A stretch of DNA of 14,469 nt from an uncultured Clostridia bacterium (GCA_934130085.1 CAKOXK010000015.1:1-14469), one strand, 5' to 3'; positions 1-6,632 are shown, numbered from the stretch's first letter. The notes: a model not told the origin generated them from the sequence alone. Numbers and translations are program-made.

Positions 1-6
1 TTTTTA

Positions 7-25
7 ATTAATCTAAAAGATTAAT
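7..25. repeat. Solitary inverton-type recombination site (AAA centre)
   Basis: This is the same 19-bp near-palindrome (ATTAATCT, AAA, AGATTAAT) that bounds the five switch elements in this window; the symmetry extends to 14-base arms over 1-31. It lies 17 bp before the broken nuclease fragment and has the opposite centre (AAA) to the next site at 264-282 (TTT), so the two form another inverted pair around the fragment. Its partner may also lie left of the window. Confidence 0.7.
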
Positions 26-42
26 TAAAAAATAATAATAAG

Positions 43-129
43 CTAGAGAAGAATTTCTCAATAGAGGAGATTCAGAGTCTAATACCATTGAGCCAAGCTG
101 AGATAAAAGAATCAAAAACAAATATATAG
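43..129 (+). pseudogene. 3' fragment of an Rpn-family PD-(D/E)XK nuclease gene
   Basis: The reading frame from 43 to the TAG at 127-129 encodes the last 28 residues of a protein that matches, with few changes, the C-terminus of the intact nuclease at 7372-8349 (shared stretches NFSIEEIQSLIPL and QAEI). Homology starts abruptly at CTAGAGAA (43 here, 8263 in the intact gene). Upstream there is only an A-rich stretch, an in-frame TAA at 22-24 and a palindromic recombination site, so the catalytic part is missing. The break falls at the pentamer GCTAG, which also occurs in the leaders of the pilin-like genes, so an illegitimate joint at microhomology is possible. It is almost certainly a remnant and not a working gene. 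Confidence 0.75.
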
Positions 130-257
130 CTAATAATAATGTTATGAACTAGAAAACAAATCTAGTAAAAAGATAAGAAAAGTTAGTTTAGATATTTAAT
201 ATAAAAAATATTACAAAAATTAATCCAAAAAAATGCATAATCAAAATTTAAATATTT
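130..257. repeat. Conserved nuclease-to-switch spacer, copy 1
   Basis: This non-coding stretch between the nuclease stop codon and the first switch element is a near copy of 8350-8478, which links the intact nuclease gene to the fourth switch. Both are AT-rich and differ only by scattered substitutions and a few small gaps. No ORF, promoter or clear hairpin is visible. Its conservation shows that nuclease tail, spacer and switch were duplicated together. Confidence 0.7.
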
Positions 258-299
258 ATTTTAATTAATCTTTTAGATTAATTAAAATTTGATAAATAA

Positions 300-328
300 A
301 AAGTATCATGAAAACCTTGTAAAATCAA
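300..328 (-). promoter_or_regulatory. Promoter-like pair inside E1, facing away from the gene
   Basis: On the minus strand TTGATT (328-323) is followed after 17 bp by TACTTT (305-300), with TG one base before the -10 (extended -10 type). The same arrangement is conserved in all five elements, with TATTTT in E3, E4 and E5. In this copy it would transcribe toward the nuclease fragment as antisense. Confidence 0.5.
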
Positions 329-390
329 CGCTTTTTAATCTTTAGTAAAATTCATGTAATAAGAAAAAAAGCTTTAGCTTTTAAACCACC

Positions 391-440
391 AAATCGAGGA
401 AGAACTTACTTAGAGTAAGCATTCCTCGATTTTTATTTTT
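391..440 (+). terminator. Terminator-like hairpin in E1, in front of the gene
   Basis: The outer stem AAATCGAGGAA (391-401) pairs with TTCCTCGATTT (422-432) and the inner stem CTTACT (405-410) with AGTAAG (414-419). The run TTTTTATTTTTT follows directly. The T-tract lies on the gene side, so it would stop transcription entering from the left. Confidence 0.65.
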
Positions 441-461
441 TAATTAATCTAAAAGCTTAAT

Positions 462-531
462 GAAAAAGCAAAAAGTCGAATAAAGCTAGTAATATCAATG
501 GATAGAGAGATTTTGCAAGGAGGGTTTAGTT
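462..531 (+). promoter_or_regulatory. Conserved leader with strong RBS that sets a UUG start
   Basis: The ~70 bp between the gene-side recombination site and the coding region is conserved in front of four genes (462-531, 2101-2170, 6545-6614 on minus, 11295-11364) and stays in the same orientation whichever way the switch lies. It ends in AAGGAGGG (517-524), 7 bp before TTG at 532; no ATG in frame has such a site. An ATG at 498 opens a 20-codon frame that overlaps the UUG start; it is present but may be chance. Confidence 0.65.
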
Positions 532-1821
532 TTGAAAAGCAGAAAAAATGCAAATATTAAATGTAAATTTAACAAGAATTCATATAATAATTTGAACAAT
601 AAATATGATTGTAATTATAATTATCAACGTTGTTATAACAACAACAATTACTTATCTAAACAAGAGTTTAAGGAAAGAGGCGTTACAATCATGTCTCTTG
701 TTATCACAATTATTGTTCTTCTAATTTTAGCAGGCATAACAATAAAATTAGCTTTAGATGATAATGGAATCATAAGACAATCAAAGCTAGCAAGTGAAAA
801 GTATCAGAATAAAGCATTACAAGAACAGTTTGCTTTAAATCAAGCAGAGCAAGAAATTGATAAAGTATCTAATAGCTCAAGCTCAAGTGGTTCATCTAGT
901 GGTGGGAATCAATCAACAGGTGGCAATTCAACGAGTGGTGGTTCAGGCAGTGGGAGTTCTGAAAATACTGATGAATTGAAGAAGCAAATTGAAGACTTGC
1001 AAAATGAGGTTGATAGCCTAACAGCTCAAATCCAACAAGAAAAGCAAGAAAAAGAACAATTACAGCAACAAGTGAATGACTTAAAAAAACAACAGAACGA
1101 AACAAATTCAACAATATCAGATTTGAATAATCAAATAAAAAATAAGGATAATAAGATAACTGATTTAACCAAAGAAAAGGAGAGTTTAGAAAGTCAAATT
1201 AATACCTTAAAATCAAAGCAAGCAACAGGAAATGCAACTACCTCTCAAGTTTTAGCAGGAGCAACGTTCTCAACATCAGCAGGAGTCGGTTTAACAGGAA
1301 CTATGGTAAATAGACAAATAAAGACAGATGATGTAGCAGGGTTGAATAGTTCATACGCATCTGTGCCAATCTGGAATGGAACATCGCTTCAATATACACA
1401 AGCCACAGATGGAACAAATAGAATTTCTATCTGTCCACCAGAAGGATATTATCCAGGTAATGGTCAATCTTATGTAGGCGCAGAAGCATCAGAATTTGGA
1501 GATGCAACTGCAGCAGATGTAACATCAGGTAAAACATTTACATCAAAGGATGGTTTGAAAATTACAGGAAATGGCTCTGCACAATCTAATAGTTATAATT
1601 CGGGTTATAATGCTGGCTATAGTGCAGGTAAAAGCGCAAGTTCTGGAACTAAAACCGTTGCAGTAACTGTTAGTGGTTCAATTAACAATTATGGTGATTA
1701 TAGTTTTACAGTATATGTTGATGGAAAGTCAGCAGTATATTGTTCAGGGTCAAAGCCTTATCCAGCAGGAAGTAGCTCAGGAATATCAGGCTCAGGATCT
1801 GCACAATTGACATTTAATTAA
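532..1821 (+). CDS. Pilin-anchored coiled-coil surface protein, paralogue 1
   Basis: A 429-residue protein starting at UUG behind a strong RBS. Residues 1-50 are a basic, Asn/Tyr-rich leader ending in ERG (48-50), a prepilin-peptidase-like cut site. Residues 51-75 are a hydrophobic class III signal/membrane segment (MSLVITIIVLLILAG). Glu at +5 is absent, which is common in Clostridia pilin-like proteins. Then come a charged helix, a Ser/Gly linker (~113-145), a long coiled coil (~147-229) and two copies of a V-x-x-G-x-T-F...G...TG motif (240-256 and 330-346) like those in phage tail-type proteins. A Tyr/Gly hinge (355-367) precedes a beta-rich tail (~373-429). Residues 236-365 are close to paralogue 2; tail and long coil are unique. 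It is likely displayed on the surface through pilin-type processing (inference). Its switch E1 is in the apparent OFF state. The receptor is unknown. Confidence 0.75.
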   Translation: MKSRKNANIKCKFNKNSYNNLNNKYDCNYNYQRCYNNNNYLSKQEFKERGVTIMSLVITIIVLLILAGITIKLALDDNGIIRQSKLASEKYQNKALQEQFALNQAEQEIDKVSNSSSSSGSSSGGNQSTGGNSTSGGSGSGSSENTDELKKQIEDLQNEVDSLTAQIQQEKQEKEQLQQQVNDLKKQQNETNSTISDLNNQIKNKDNKITDLTKEKESLESQINTLKSKQATGNATTSQVLAGATFSTSAGVGLTGTMVNRQIKTDDVAGLNSSYASVPIWNGTSLQYTQATDGTNRISICPPEGYYPGNGQSYVGAEASEFGDATAADVTSGKTFTSKDGLKITGNGSAQSNSYNSGYNAGYSAGKSASSGTKTVAVTVSGSINNYGDYSFTVYVDGKSAVYCSGSKPYPAGSSSGISGSGSAQLTFN

Positions 1822-1823
1822 AT

Positions 1824-1862
1824 CCAGAGGGACCAATAAACAATGAAAAACCCCCTGGTTAG
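1824..1862 (+). terminator. Possible weak terminator after paralogue 1
   Basis: CCAGAGGG (1824-1831) can pair with CCCCCTGG (1851-1858) with one mismatch around a 19-base loop. The following sequence (TTAGTATAAATTTTT) is only moderately T-rich and starts late, so termination is uncertain. Confidence 0.3.
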
Positions 1863-1939
1863 TATAAATTTTTAGAAGTATTATAATAAAATAAATATTA
1901 CTACGCTTAAAAATTTTCATTAATCTTTTAGATTAATAA

Positions 1940-1989
1940 AAAAGTAAAAATCGAGGAAGACCTACTCTAAGTAAGTTCTTCTTCGATTT
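1940..1989 (-). terminator. Terminator-like hairpin in E2, facing away from the gene
   Basis: AAATCGAGGAA (1948-1958) pairs with TTCTTCGATTT (1979-1989) with one G-T pair. The T-tract lies on the minus strand (complement of 1940-1950), so transcripts on the plus strand coming from the promoter at 2051 do not meet it. Confidence 0.55.
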
Positions 1990-2050
1990 ACTAATTTAAA
2001 AACTAAAGCTTTTTTCTTATTACATGAATTTTACCAAACATTAAAAAACG

Positions 2051-2079
2051 TTGATTTTACAAGGCTTTCATGATACCTT
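2051..2079 (+). promoter_or_regulatory. Promoter-like pair inside E2, facing the gene
   Basis: TTGATT (2051-2056), 17-bp spacer, TACCTT (2074-2079), with TG one base before the -10. The -10 is weaker than TATTTT in other copies. The predicted start falls within the right palindrome (2082-2100), so the transcript would run through the conserved leader into the gene. Confidence 0.5.
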
Positions 2080-2100
2080 TTATTAATCTAAAAGCTTAAT

Positions 2101-2170
2101 AAAAAAATAATAAGTCAAATAAAGCTAGTAATTTCAATGGATAGAGAGAGTTTACAAGGAGGGTTTTGTT
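2101..2170 (+). promoter_or_regulatory. Conserved leader with strong RBS, copy 2
   Basis: Copy of the ~70-bp leader found before the other mosaic paralogues. AAGGAGGG at 2156-2163 sits 7 bp from TTG at 2171 and fixes the UUG start. Confidence 0.65.
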
Positions 2171-3325
2171 TTGAGAAAAACTACAAAATTAGATAGTAAA
2201 CACAATATAGATAAACATATTTATAATAATAAATATAAGTACAATCACAAGTTAATTGACCAAAAATTTAAGGAAAGAGGCGTTACAATCATGTCTCTTG
2301 TTATCACAATTATTGTTCTTCTAATTTTAGCAGGTATAACAATAAAATTAGCTTTAGATGATAATGGGATTATAAAACAATCAAGACTAGCAAGTGAAGA
2401 ATATCAGAATAAAGCATTACAAGAACAATTCGCCTTAAATCAGATTTCAAAGGAAATTGAAAACGCTTCTAACAAGGTGAGCTCTGGAAACCAATCAAGC
2501 AGTGGAGGATCAACGAGTGGAGGCACAACTAGTGGAAGTTCAGAAAATGTGGATAAATTAAAAAAGCAAATTGATGAGCTGCAAGCTCAGATTGCTACTT
2601 TAGAAGCAAACCAAGCAACAGGAAATGCGACTGCCTCTCAGGTTTTAGCAGGAGCAACGTTCTCAACATCTGAAGGAGTTGGATTAACAGGAATAATGGT
2701 AAACAGAAAAATAAAGCCAGATGATGTAGCAGGAATGAGTAGTTCATACGCATCCTTGCCAACCTGGAATGGAACGTGGCTTCAATATACACAAGCTACA
2801 GATGGAACGAATAGAATCTCTATCTGTCCACCAGAAGGATATTATCCTGGTAATGGCCAAGCTTATGTAGGTGCAGACGCATCAGAATTCGGAGACGCAA
2901 CTGCAGCAGATGTAACATCAGGTAAAACATTTACATCAAAAGATGGTTTGAAAATTACAGGTAACGGTTCTGCACAATCCAATAGTTATAATAATGGCTA
3001 TACGGATGGAAAAAATTCAGTTCAACAGACATTGCTAACCGGTGCAAAAACAGAGCTACCAACTAGTGGCACATTTTCAGGGTATTCGTTTTACGTAGCA
3101 ACAGCAATAACATACAATAGAAATCAATATAGTGTGGCAAGTATGCAAGCAAGCTTAAATTGTTCGGCACAAAACGCATCTATGGTTTTAGTAGGAGATA
3201 CAGGAAGTTCACAGGAAGACAAGTCCGCATGGTGTAGAACATGGGTTATAATTCCTACTAGCCCAAGCAATGGGGTATATGTCTCAGTTTCAGGAAAAAA
3301 AGCAGCATTAGTTGGAATAAAATAA
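2171..3325 (+). CDS. Pilin-anchored surface protein, paralogue 2 (switch ON)
   Basis: A 384-residue protein with a UUG start. The leader (1-37, ending ERG) differs from the other paralogues, but the membrane segment from V38 and the following helix are almost identical to them. A Ser/Gly linker (~104-125) is followed by a short coiled coil (127-148). The module at 149-275, with two V-x-x-G-x-T-F...G...TG motifs, is shared with paralogue 1 (WNGT, ICPPEGYYPGNGQ, EFGDATAADVTSGKTF). After the hinge SYNNGYTDGKN (272-282) the tail is unrelated to the others (~283-384; Cys331 and Cys355, little charge, beta-rich look). It is the only mosaic paralogue here whose switch promoter faces the gene, so it may be the form expressed in the sequenced cells (inference). 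Function is unknown; adhesin or other exposed filament protein fits best. Confidence 0.75.
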   Translation: MRKTTKLDSKHNIDKHIYNNKYKYNHKLIDQKFKERGVTIMSLVITIIVLLILAGITIKLALDDNGIIKQSRLASEEYQNKALQEQFALNQISKEIENASNKVSSGNQSSSGGSTSGGTTSGSSENVDKLKKQIDELQAQIATLEANQATGNATASQVLAGATFSTSEGVGLTGIMVNRKIKPDDVAGMSSSYASLPTWNGTWLQYTQATDGTNRISICPPEGYYPGNGQAYVGADASEFGDATAADVTSGKTFTSKDGLKITGNGSAQSNSYNNGYTDGKNSVQQTLLTGAKTELPTSGTFSGYSFYVATAITYNRNQYSVASMQASLNCSAQNASMVLVGDTGSSQEDKSAWCRTWVIIPTSPSNGVYVSVSGKKAALVGIK

Positions 3326-3395
3326 AAAGGCAAAAAAATAAATATTATACTGTTAAATTACGCAAAAATTCCAGCTGAAAAACTCCAAAAACTAG

Positions 3396-3424
3396 TTGAC
3401 ATAGTAGAAAAAGCGGTGTATAAT
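3396..3424 (+). promoter_or_regulatory. Consensus promoter of tRNA-Lys
   Basis: TTGACA (3396-3401), exactly 17 bp, TATAAT (3419-3424): a perfect sigma-70/sigma-A type promoter about 20 bp before the mature tRNA 5' end. Its strength contrasts with the weak promoters inside the switch elements. Confidence 0.9.
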
Positions 3425-3443
3425 AACAAAGTACTCAGTAAAT

Positions 3444-3519
3444 GCACCACTAGCTCAGTTGGTAGAGCAGCTGACTCTTAATCAGAAGGTCCGGGGTTCG
3501 ACCCCCCGGTGGTGCACCA
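3444..3519 (+). tRNA. tRNA-Lys (anticodon CTT)
   Basis: A 76-nt cloverleaf. The acceptor stem GCACCAC pairs with GTGGTGC (3509-3515), the D arm is GCTC/GAGC, the anticodon loop is CTCTTAA with anticodon CTT, and the T arm is CGGGG TTCGACC CCCCG. The discriminator is A3516 and CCA is encoded (3517-3519). The top anticodon-stem pair (G-A) is a mismatch. A consensus promoter lies upstream and a terminator downstream, so it is an independent single-tRNA transcript. Confidence 0.95.
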
Positions 3520-3537
3520 CCAATATTTATAGTCATT

Positions 3538-3566
3538 AAGCAGTTTTAAACTGCTTTTTATTTTGT
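3538..3566 (+). terminator. Intrinsic terminator after tRNA-Lys
   Basis: AAGCAGTTT (3538-3546) and AAACTGCTT (3548-3556) form a hairpin followed by TTTATTTT, 19 bp past the tRNA end. Confidence 0.85.
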
Positions 3567-3666
3567 GCTAGAAACAATGAAAGAATTTAAATTTGTATTA
3601 TTATCAATATTTCTTAACTAGTTCACTCTAAAATAGCAATTTGCTCTATTAACTCAACTTTATTAC

Positions 3667-3693
3667 TTGACAAATATTCTTATAAATTATAAA
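3667..3693 (+). promoter_or_regulatory. Possible promoter of the GH13 glycosidase
   Basis: TTGACA (3667-3672) and TATAAA (3688-3693) with a 15-bp spacer, which is short of the usual 17. About 30 bp upstream is a small palindrome, AGCAATTTGCT, that could be an operator. The remainder of 3567-3751 shows nothing else definite. Confidence 0.45.
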
Positions 3694-3751
3694 ACATAAT
3701 TAGTCACATTAAATACGTCATTTTCTTAATAGAAAGGATGGCAAGCAAAAG

Positions 3752-5248
3752 ATGAATGTACAGAAGAAGGATTTATCAAAATGGTATTCAAGAACAGCAT
3801 ATCAATTGATGCCTGATAGATTTTCAAACTTCGGAGGACTTCCTCCAAAAATGCAAGGTCGCACCTTAAAATCTTGGCAAGATAGAATGCCAAATTGGGA
3901 GCCAAACAACAAGGGAATCTATCTTAACGACTATTATTATGGTGGAAATTTGAAAGGAGTTACAAGTAAGCTCAAATATTTAAAGTCTTTAGGCTTTGAT
4001 ATGATTTACATGACGCCAATCGAGCAAAGTTCATCGTATCATCATTATGATGTTGGAAATCAAGAAGAGATCGATCCGTGGCTAGGCTCTTGGGATGATT
4101 TGAAAGAATTATGTAAGAGAGCTCATGAGCTTGATATTCTAATAATGTGTGATTTAGTATTTAACCACACAGGTATTGAGAGCAAGTATTACAATGATTC
4201 AAAGTACAAAAATTGGTACAAGTATGACCAAAACGGTAAAAATGTTTTTTGGTGGGGCTTTACTAACATGCCAGAGTGCAATACCCTGAATAAGGAATAT
4301 CAAGAGGCAATGAAAAATGTTGCTCTTAAGTATCTTTCAAATGGAGTTGATGGCCTAAGGTTGGATCTAGGAGAGAATCTACCCAAAAGCTTTTTGATGA
4401 AAATTCAAGAAATAAAAGAACAGTTTCCTGAGGCACTAATTGTGGGTGAAATGTGGGAAATTGCAACTGATAAATTTGGAGATGATGTCAAAATAAATAA
4501 TGGGCAGCTTGATTCTGTTATGAACTATCCAATGTCAGACGCAACCTTAAGGTGGACAAGATGGGGATTCGCTAAGCACTTCGAGTATAACTTTAGGAGA
4601 GTATTTGAAGAATATCCCGAAAATGTTCAAAAAGTCTTATTAAACAACATCGGTTCGCATGACACTCCTACAACATTAACCATGCTTGCGGGTGAAAAAA
4701 TGAATGGAAATGTGTTTGATAAACAGATTTGGGACATTGAATCGCCATGGAGAAATAACAATGGATTTAATACATACAAGTTTAGACAGTATGAGGCAGA
4801 AAACGACAAATTAGCACCTGAATCTTTCAGAAATGCTAAAAATCTGACAAAAATCGCCTCTGCAATAATGTATGTACTTCCAGGAATTCCAACTACATAC
4901 CAGGGCACAGAAATTGCTGAAACAGGTTATAAAGATCCATTTAACAGAAAACCTTATGATTGGTCAAGAGAAGAACAAGAGATGAAAGACTTTTTTACGG
5001 GATTAGGTATATTCAGAAAGAACAATTCCGATATATTAAAAAGTGGAAAGTCCGAACTTATTAGAGCTGATGAGAATGTTATAATTATTGAGAGATACAC
5101 CGATTCTTCAAGCTTATGTTTAGCTGTAAATAGAAGTTCGCAAGCTCAAAAATTATCATTTGATGAAGCTTACCACGAGATTTACGGAATAAATGATAGC
5201 AACAAATATAACCTAAATCCGTACGGAATAGTAATAGTAAGAAAGTAG
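3752..5248 (+). CDS. GH13 alpha-glycosidase (neopullulanase/alpha-amylase type), cytoplasmic
   Basis: A 498-residue family GH13 enzyme hydrolysing alpha-1,4 (possibly alpha-1,6) bonds in malto-oligosaccharides or related glucans. All four conserved regions are visible: region I DLVFNH (134-139), region II GLRLD with the nucleophile Asp205, region III VGEMWE with the acid/base Glu233, and region IV SHD with Asp304. The start has the form typical of this group (WYSRTAYQLMPDRFSN, 11-26), and the GTEIAE segment near 385 also fits. There is no signal peptide and no N-terminal CBM34-like domain, so it is shorter than classical neopullulanases and should be intracellular. It starts at ATG 3752 behind AGAAAGG (3731-3737), a rather long gap. 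A five-codon frame (MASKR, 3738-3755) ends in TGA overlapping this ATG and may couple translation. It is transcribed alone and looks unrelated to the surface genes around it. Exact substrate cannot be read from sequence. Confidence 0.92.
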   Translation: MNVQKKDLSKWYSRTAYQLMPDRFSNFGGLPPKMQGRTLKSWQDRMPNWEPNNKGIYLNDYYYGGNLKGVTSKLKYLKSLGFDMIYMTPIEQSSSYHHYDVGNQEEIDPWLGSWDDLKELCKRAHELDILIMCDLVFNHTGIESKYYNDSKYKNWYKYDQNGKNVFWWGFTNMPECNTLNKEYQEAMKNVALKYLSNGVDGLRLDLGENLPKSFLMKIQEIKEQFPEALIVGEMWEIATDKFGDDVKINNGQLDSVMNYPMSDATLRWTRWGFAKHFEYNFRRVFEEYPENVQKVLLNNIGSHDTPTTLTMLAGEKMNGNVFDKQIWDIESPWRNNNGFNTYKFRQYEAENDKLAPESFRNAKNLTKIASAIMYVLPGIPTTYQGTEIAETGYKDPFNRKPYDWSREEQEMKDFFTGLGIFRKNNSDILKSGKSELIRADENVIIIERYTDSSSLCLAVNRSSQAQKLSFDEAYHEIYGINDSNKYNLNPYGIVIVRK

Positions 5249-5315
5249 AAAACAGAGAAATCTCATCTACAAAAGATTTCCACTGAATAAACTACGATAA
5301 CTTACTTAAGTATTA

Positions 5316-5362
5316 AAAAAGACCTTTATACATTAGCATTTGTATAAGGTCTTTTAAATTTT
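5316..5362. terminator. Bidirectional terminator between glycosidase and paralogue 3
   Basis: AAAAGACC-T-TTATAC and GTATAA-GGTCTTTT form a long stem with one bulged T and a ten-base loop. A-runs on the left and T-runs on the right make it usable from both strands, fitting the convergent genes ending at 5248 (+) and 5426 (-). Confidence 0.85.
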
Positions 5363-5425
5363 GAAATCATATAACTAAGCCAAATAGTATATTAAAATAA
5401 TATAGGCTAATTACAAACAAGAGTA

Positions 5426-6544
5426 CTATGGCAATATTGCGAGTACAGCTCCACAATTAGCAGAATAACCGTCTAAAACATCTTTATAAGCTGTATATGG
5501 TCGTTTAGGACATGAGCCCCAGGTACAGGTACCTCCAGATTGACCATCAACTTTTTCAGCATCACAATAATCACACCACCACTTATTATGCCCAGCCACT
5601 CCATCATATTGGCATCTAACATGAGTTGAACTATGTTGATAATATGCGATATATGCTTCTTTACCATAATGTTCTTTTGTATAACAACCACCTTTAGTTG
5701 CATTTACTTCATCATCTGATTGAGTTCCATCAGCAGTTACGTGGTGGTGTATTGTTAGTTTAGACTTATAATCATTATAGCCTGTACTATAATTTGCATC
5801 ATATTGTTCTTTTGTATATTTATAACCGGTTGCATTGTTTATATCAGAAATGTTAGCACATATTTCAGGATAACCACTTGTAGCGTTTGTTAAATAGGCT
5901 CCAGGTGAGGTTCTTAAATAAACCTTGTTTTCATCTGTTCCAACAGAAATTGCATTAGTTATGGCTGAATGATTTACCATTGTTCCTGTTAATCCAACTC
6001 TTTCAGATGTTGAGAACGTTGCTCCTGCTAAAACTTGAGATGCAGTTGCATTTCCTGTTGCTTGGTTTGCTTCTAAAGCAGCAACCTGAGCTTGCAGCTC
6101 ATCAATTTGCCTTTTTAATTCATCCACATTTTCTGAACTTCCACTAGTTGTGCCTCCACTCGTTGATCCTCCACTACCTGATTGGTTGCCAGAACCCACA
6201 TTATTAGAAGCGTTTTCAATTTCCTTTGAAATCTGATTTAAGGCAAATTGTTCTTGTAATGCTTTATTCTGATATTCTTCACTTGCTAGTTTTGATTGTT
6301 TTATGATTCCATTGTCATTTAAAGCTAATTTTATTGTTATACCTGCTAAAATTAGAAGAACAATAATTGTGATAACAAGAGACATGATTGTAACGCCTCT
6401 TTCCCTAAATTCTTGTTTAGATAAGTAATTGTTGTAGTTATAACAACGTTGATAATTATAATTACAACCATATTTATTGTTCAAATTATTATATGAATTC
6501 TTGTTAAATTTACATTTAATATTTACATTTTTTCTGCTTTTCAA
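5426..6544 (-). CDS. Pilin-anchored surface protein with Cys/His-rich tail, paralogue 3
   Basis: A 372-residue minus-strand protein with a UUG start at 6544 behind AAGGAGGG. The leader 1-50 ends in ERG, the membrane segment starts at V51, a Ser/Gly linker (~114-138) and a short coiled coil (140-162) follow, then one V-L-A-G-A-T-F...G...TG motif (171-187). The module 190-250 (SVGTDENKVYLRTSPGAYL) is shared only with paralogue 5 at 11365. Residues 41-251 are identical to paralogue 5; one residue later (S252 against N) the proteins diverge at the hinge NYSTGYND. The tail has seven Cys (287, 311, 324, 327, 340, 345, 364), a CDYC pair and many His (HHH at 266-268), suggesting metal binding or disulfides. 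Switch E3 lies upstream in the apparent OFF state. Role at the surface is inferred from the pilin-type N-terminus only. Confidence 0.75.
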   Translation of the reverse strand: MKSRKNVNIKCKFNKNSYNNLNNKYGCNYNYQRCYNYNNYLSKQEFRERGVTIMSLVITIIVLLILAGITIKLALNDNGIIKQSKLASEEYQNKALQEQFALNQISKEIENASNNVGSGNQSGSGGSTSGGTTSGSSENVDELKRQIDELQAQVAALEANQATGNATASQVLAGATFSTSERVGLTGTMVNHSAITNAISVGTDENKVYLRTSPGAYLTNATSGYPEICANISDINNATGYKYTKEQYDANYSTGYNDYKSKLTIHHHVTADGTQSDDEVNATKGGCYTKEHYGKEAYIAYYQHSSTHVRCQYDGVAGHNKWWCDYCDAEKVDGQSGGTCTWGSCPKRPYTAYKDVLDGYSANCGAVLAILP

Positions 6545-6614
6545 AACTAAACCCTCCTTGCAAAATCGCTCTATCCATTGATATTACTAGCTTTATTCGA
6601 CTTTTTGCTTTTTC
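6545..6614 (-). promoter_or_regulatory. Conserved leader with strong RBS, copy 3
   Basis: Minus-strand copy of the leader before the mosaic paralogues, with AAGGAGGG (complement of 6552-6559) 7 bp before the UUG at 6544. It differs from the leader of paralogue 1 at only a few positions. Confidence 0.65.
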
Positions 6615-6632
6615 ATTAAGCTTTTAGATTAA

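Larger units (their letters stand above)
264..461 (+). promoter_or_regulatory. Switch element E1 (inverton), apparent OFF orientation for the gene at 532
   Basis: A ~200-bp element bounded by inverted near-palindromes at 264-282 (TTT centre) and 443-461 (AAA centre, with a C variant in the outer arm, AGCTTAAT); centre-to-centre distance is 179 bp. The core holds a promoter-like pair pointing left (300-328, minus) and a terminator-like hairpin pointing right (391-440, plus). In this orientation transcription would leave the gene, and read-through from the left would meet the hairpin before the ribosome binding site. The core is homologous to E3, E4 and E5 in the same gene-relative orientation and to E2 in the reverse one. 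The invertase is not in the window. A mobile MITE-like element is the main alternative. Confidence 0.72.
1919..2100 (+). promoter_or_regulatory. Switch element E2 (inverton), core reversed: apparent ON orientation for the gene at 2171
   Basis: Bounded by ATTAATCT-TTT-AGATTAAT (1919-1937) and ATTAATCT-AAA-AGCTTAAT (2082-2100). The core between them matches the reverse complement of E1, E3, E4 and E5: the hairpin now lies at the distal end (1948-1989) and the promoter-like pair (2051-2079) reads into the gene. The gene-side flank, including the C variant in the outer arm of the right site and the following leader, keeps its usual orientation, so only the part between the palindromes has flipped. 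The centre spacing is 163 bp, shorter than 178-179 in the others, because this core lacks ~16 bp beside the promoter end. Confidence 0.72.

Noticed and set aside
3630..3645. Palindrome AGCAATTTGCT upstream of the glycosidase as a LacI-type operator
   Set aside because: It is short, AT-rich and has no regulator gene nearby; too weak to annotate as a site on its own.
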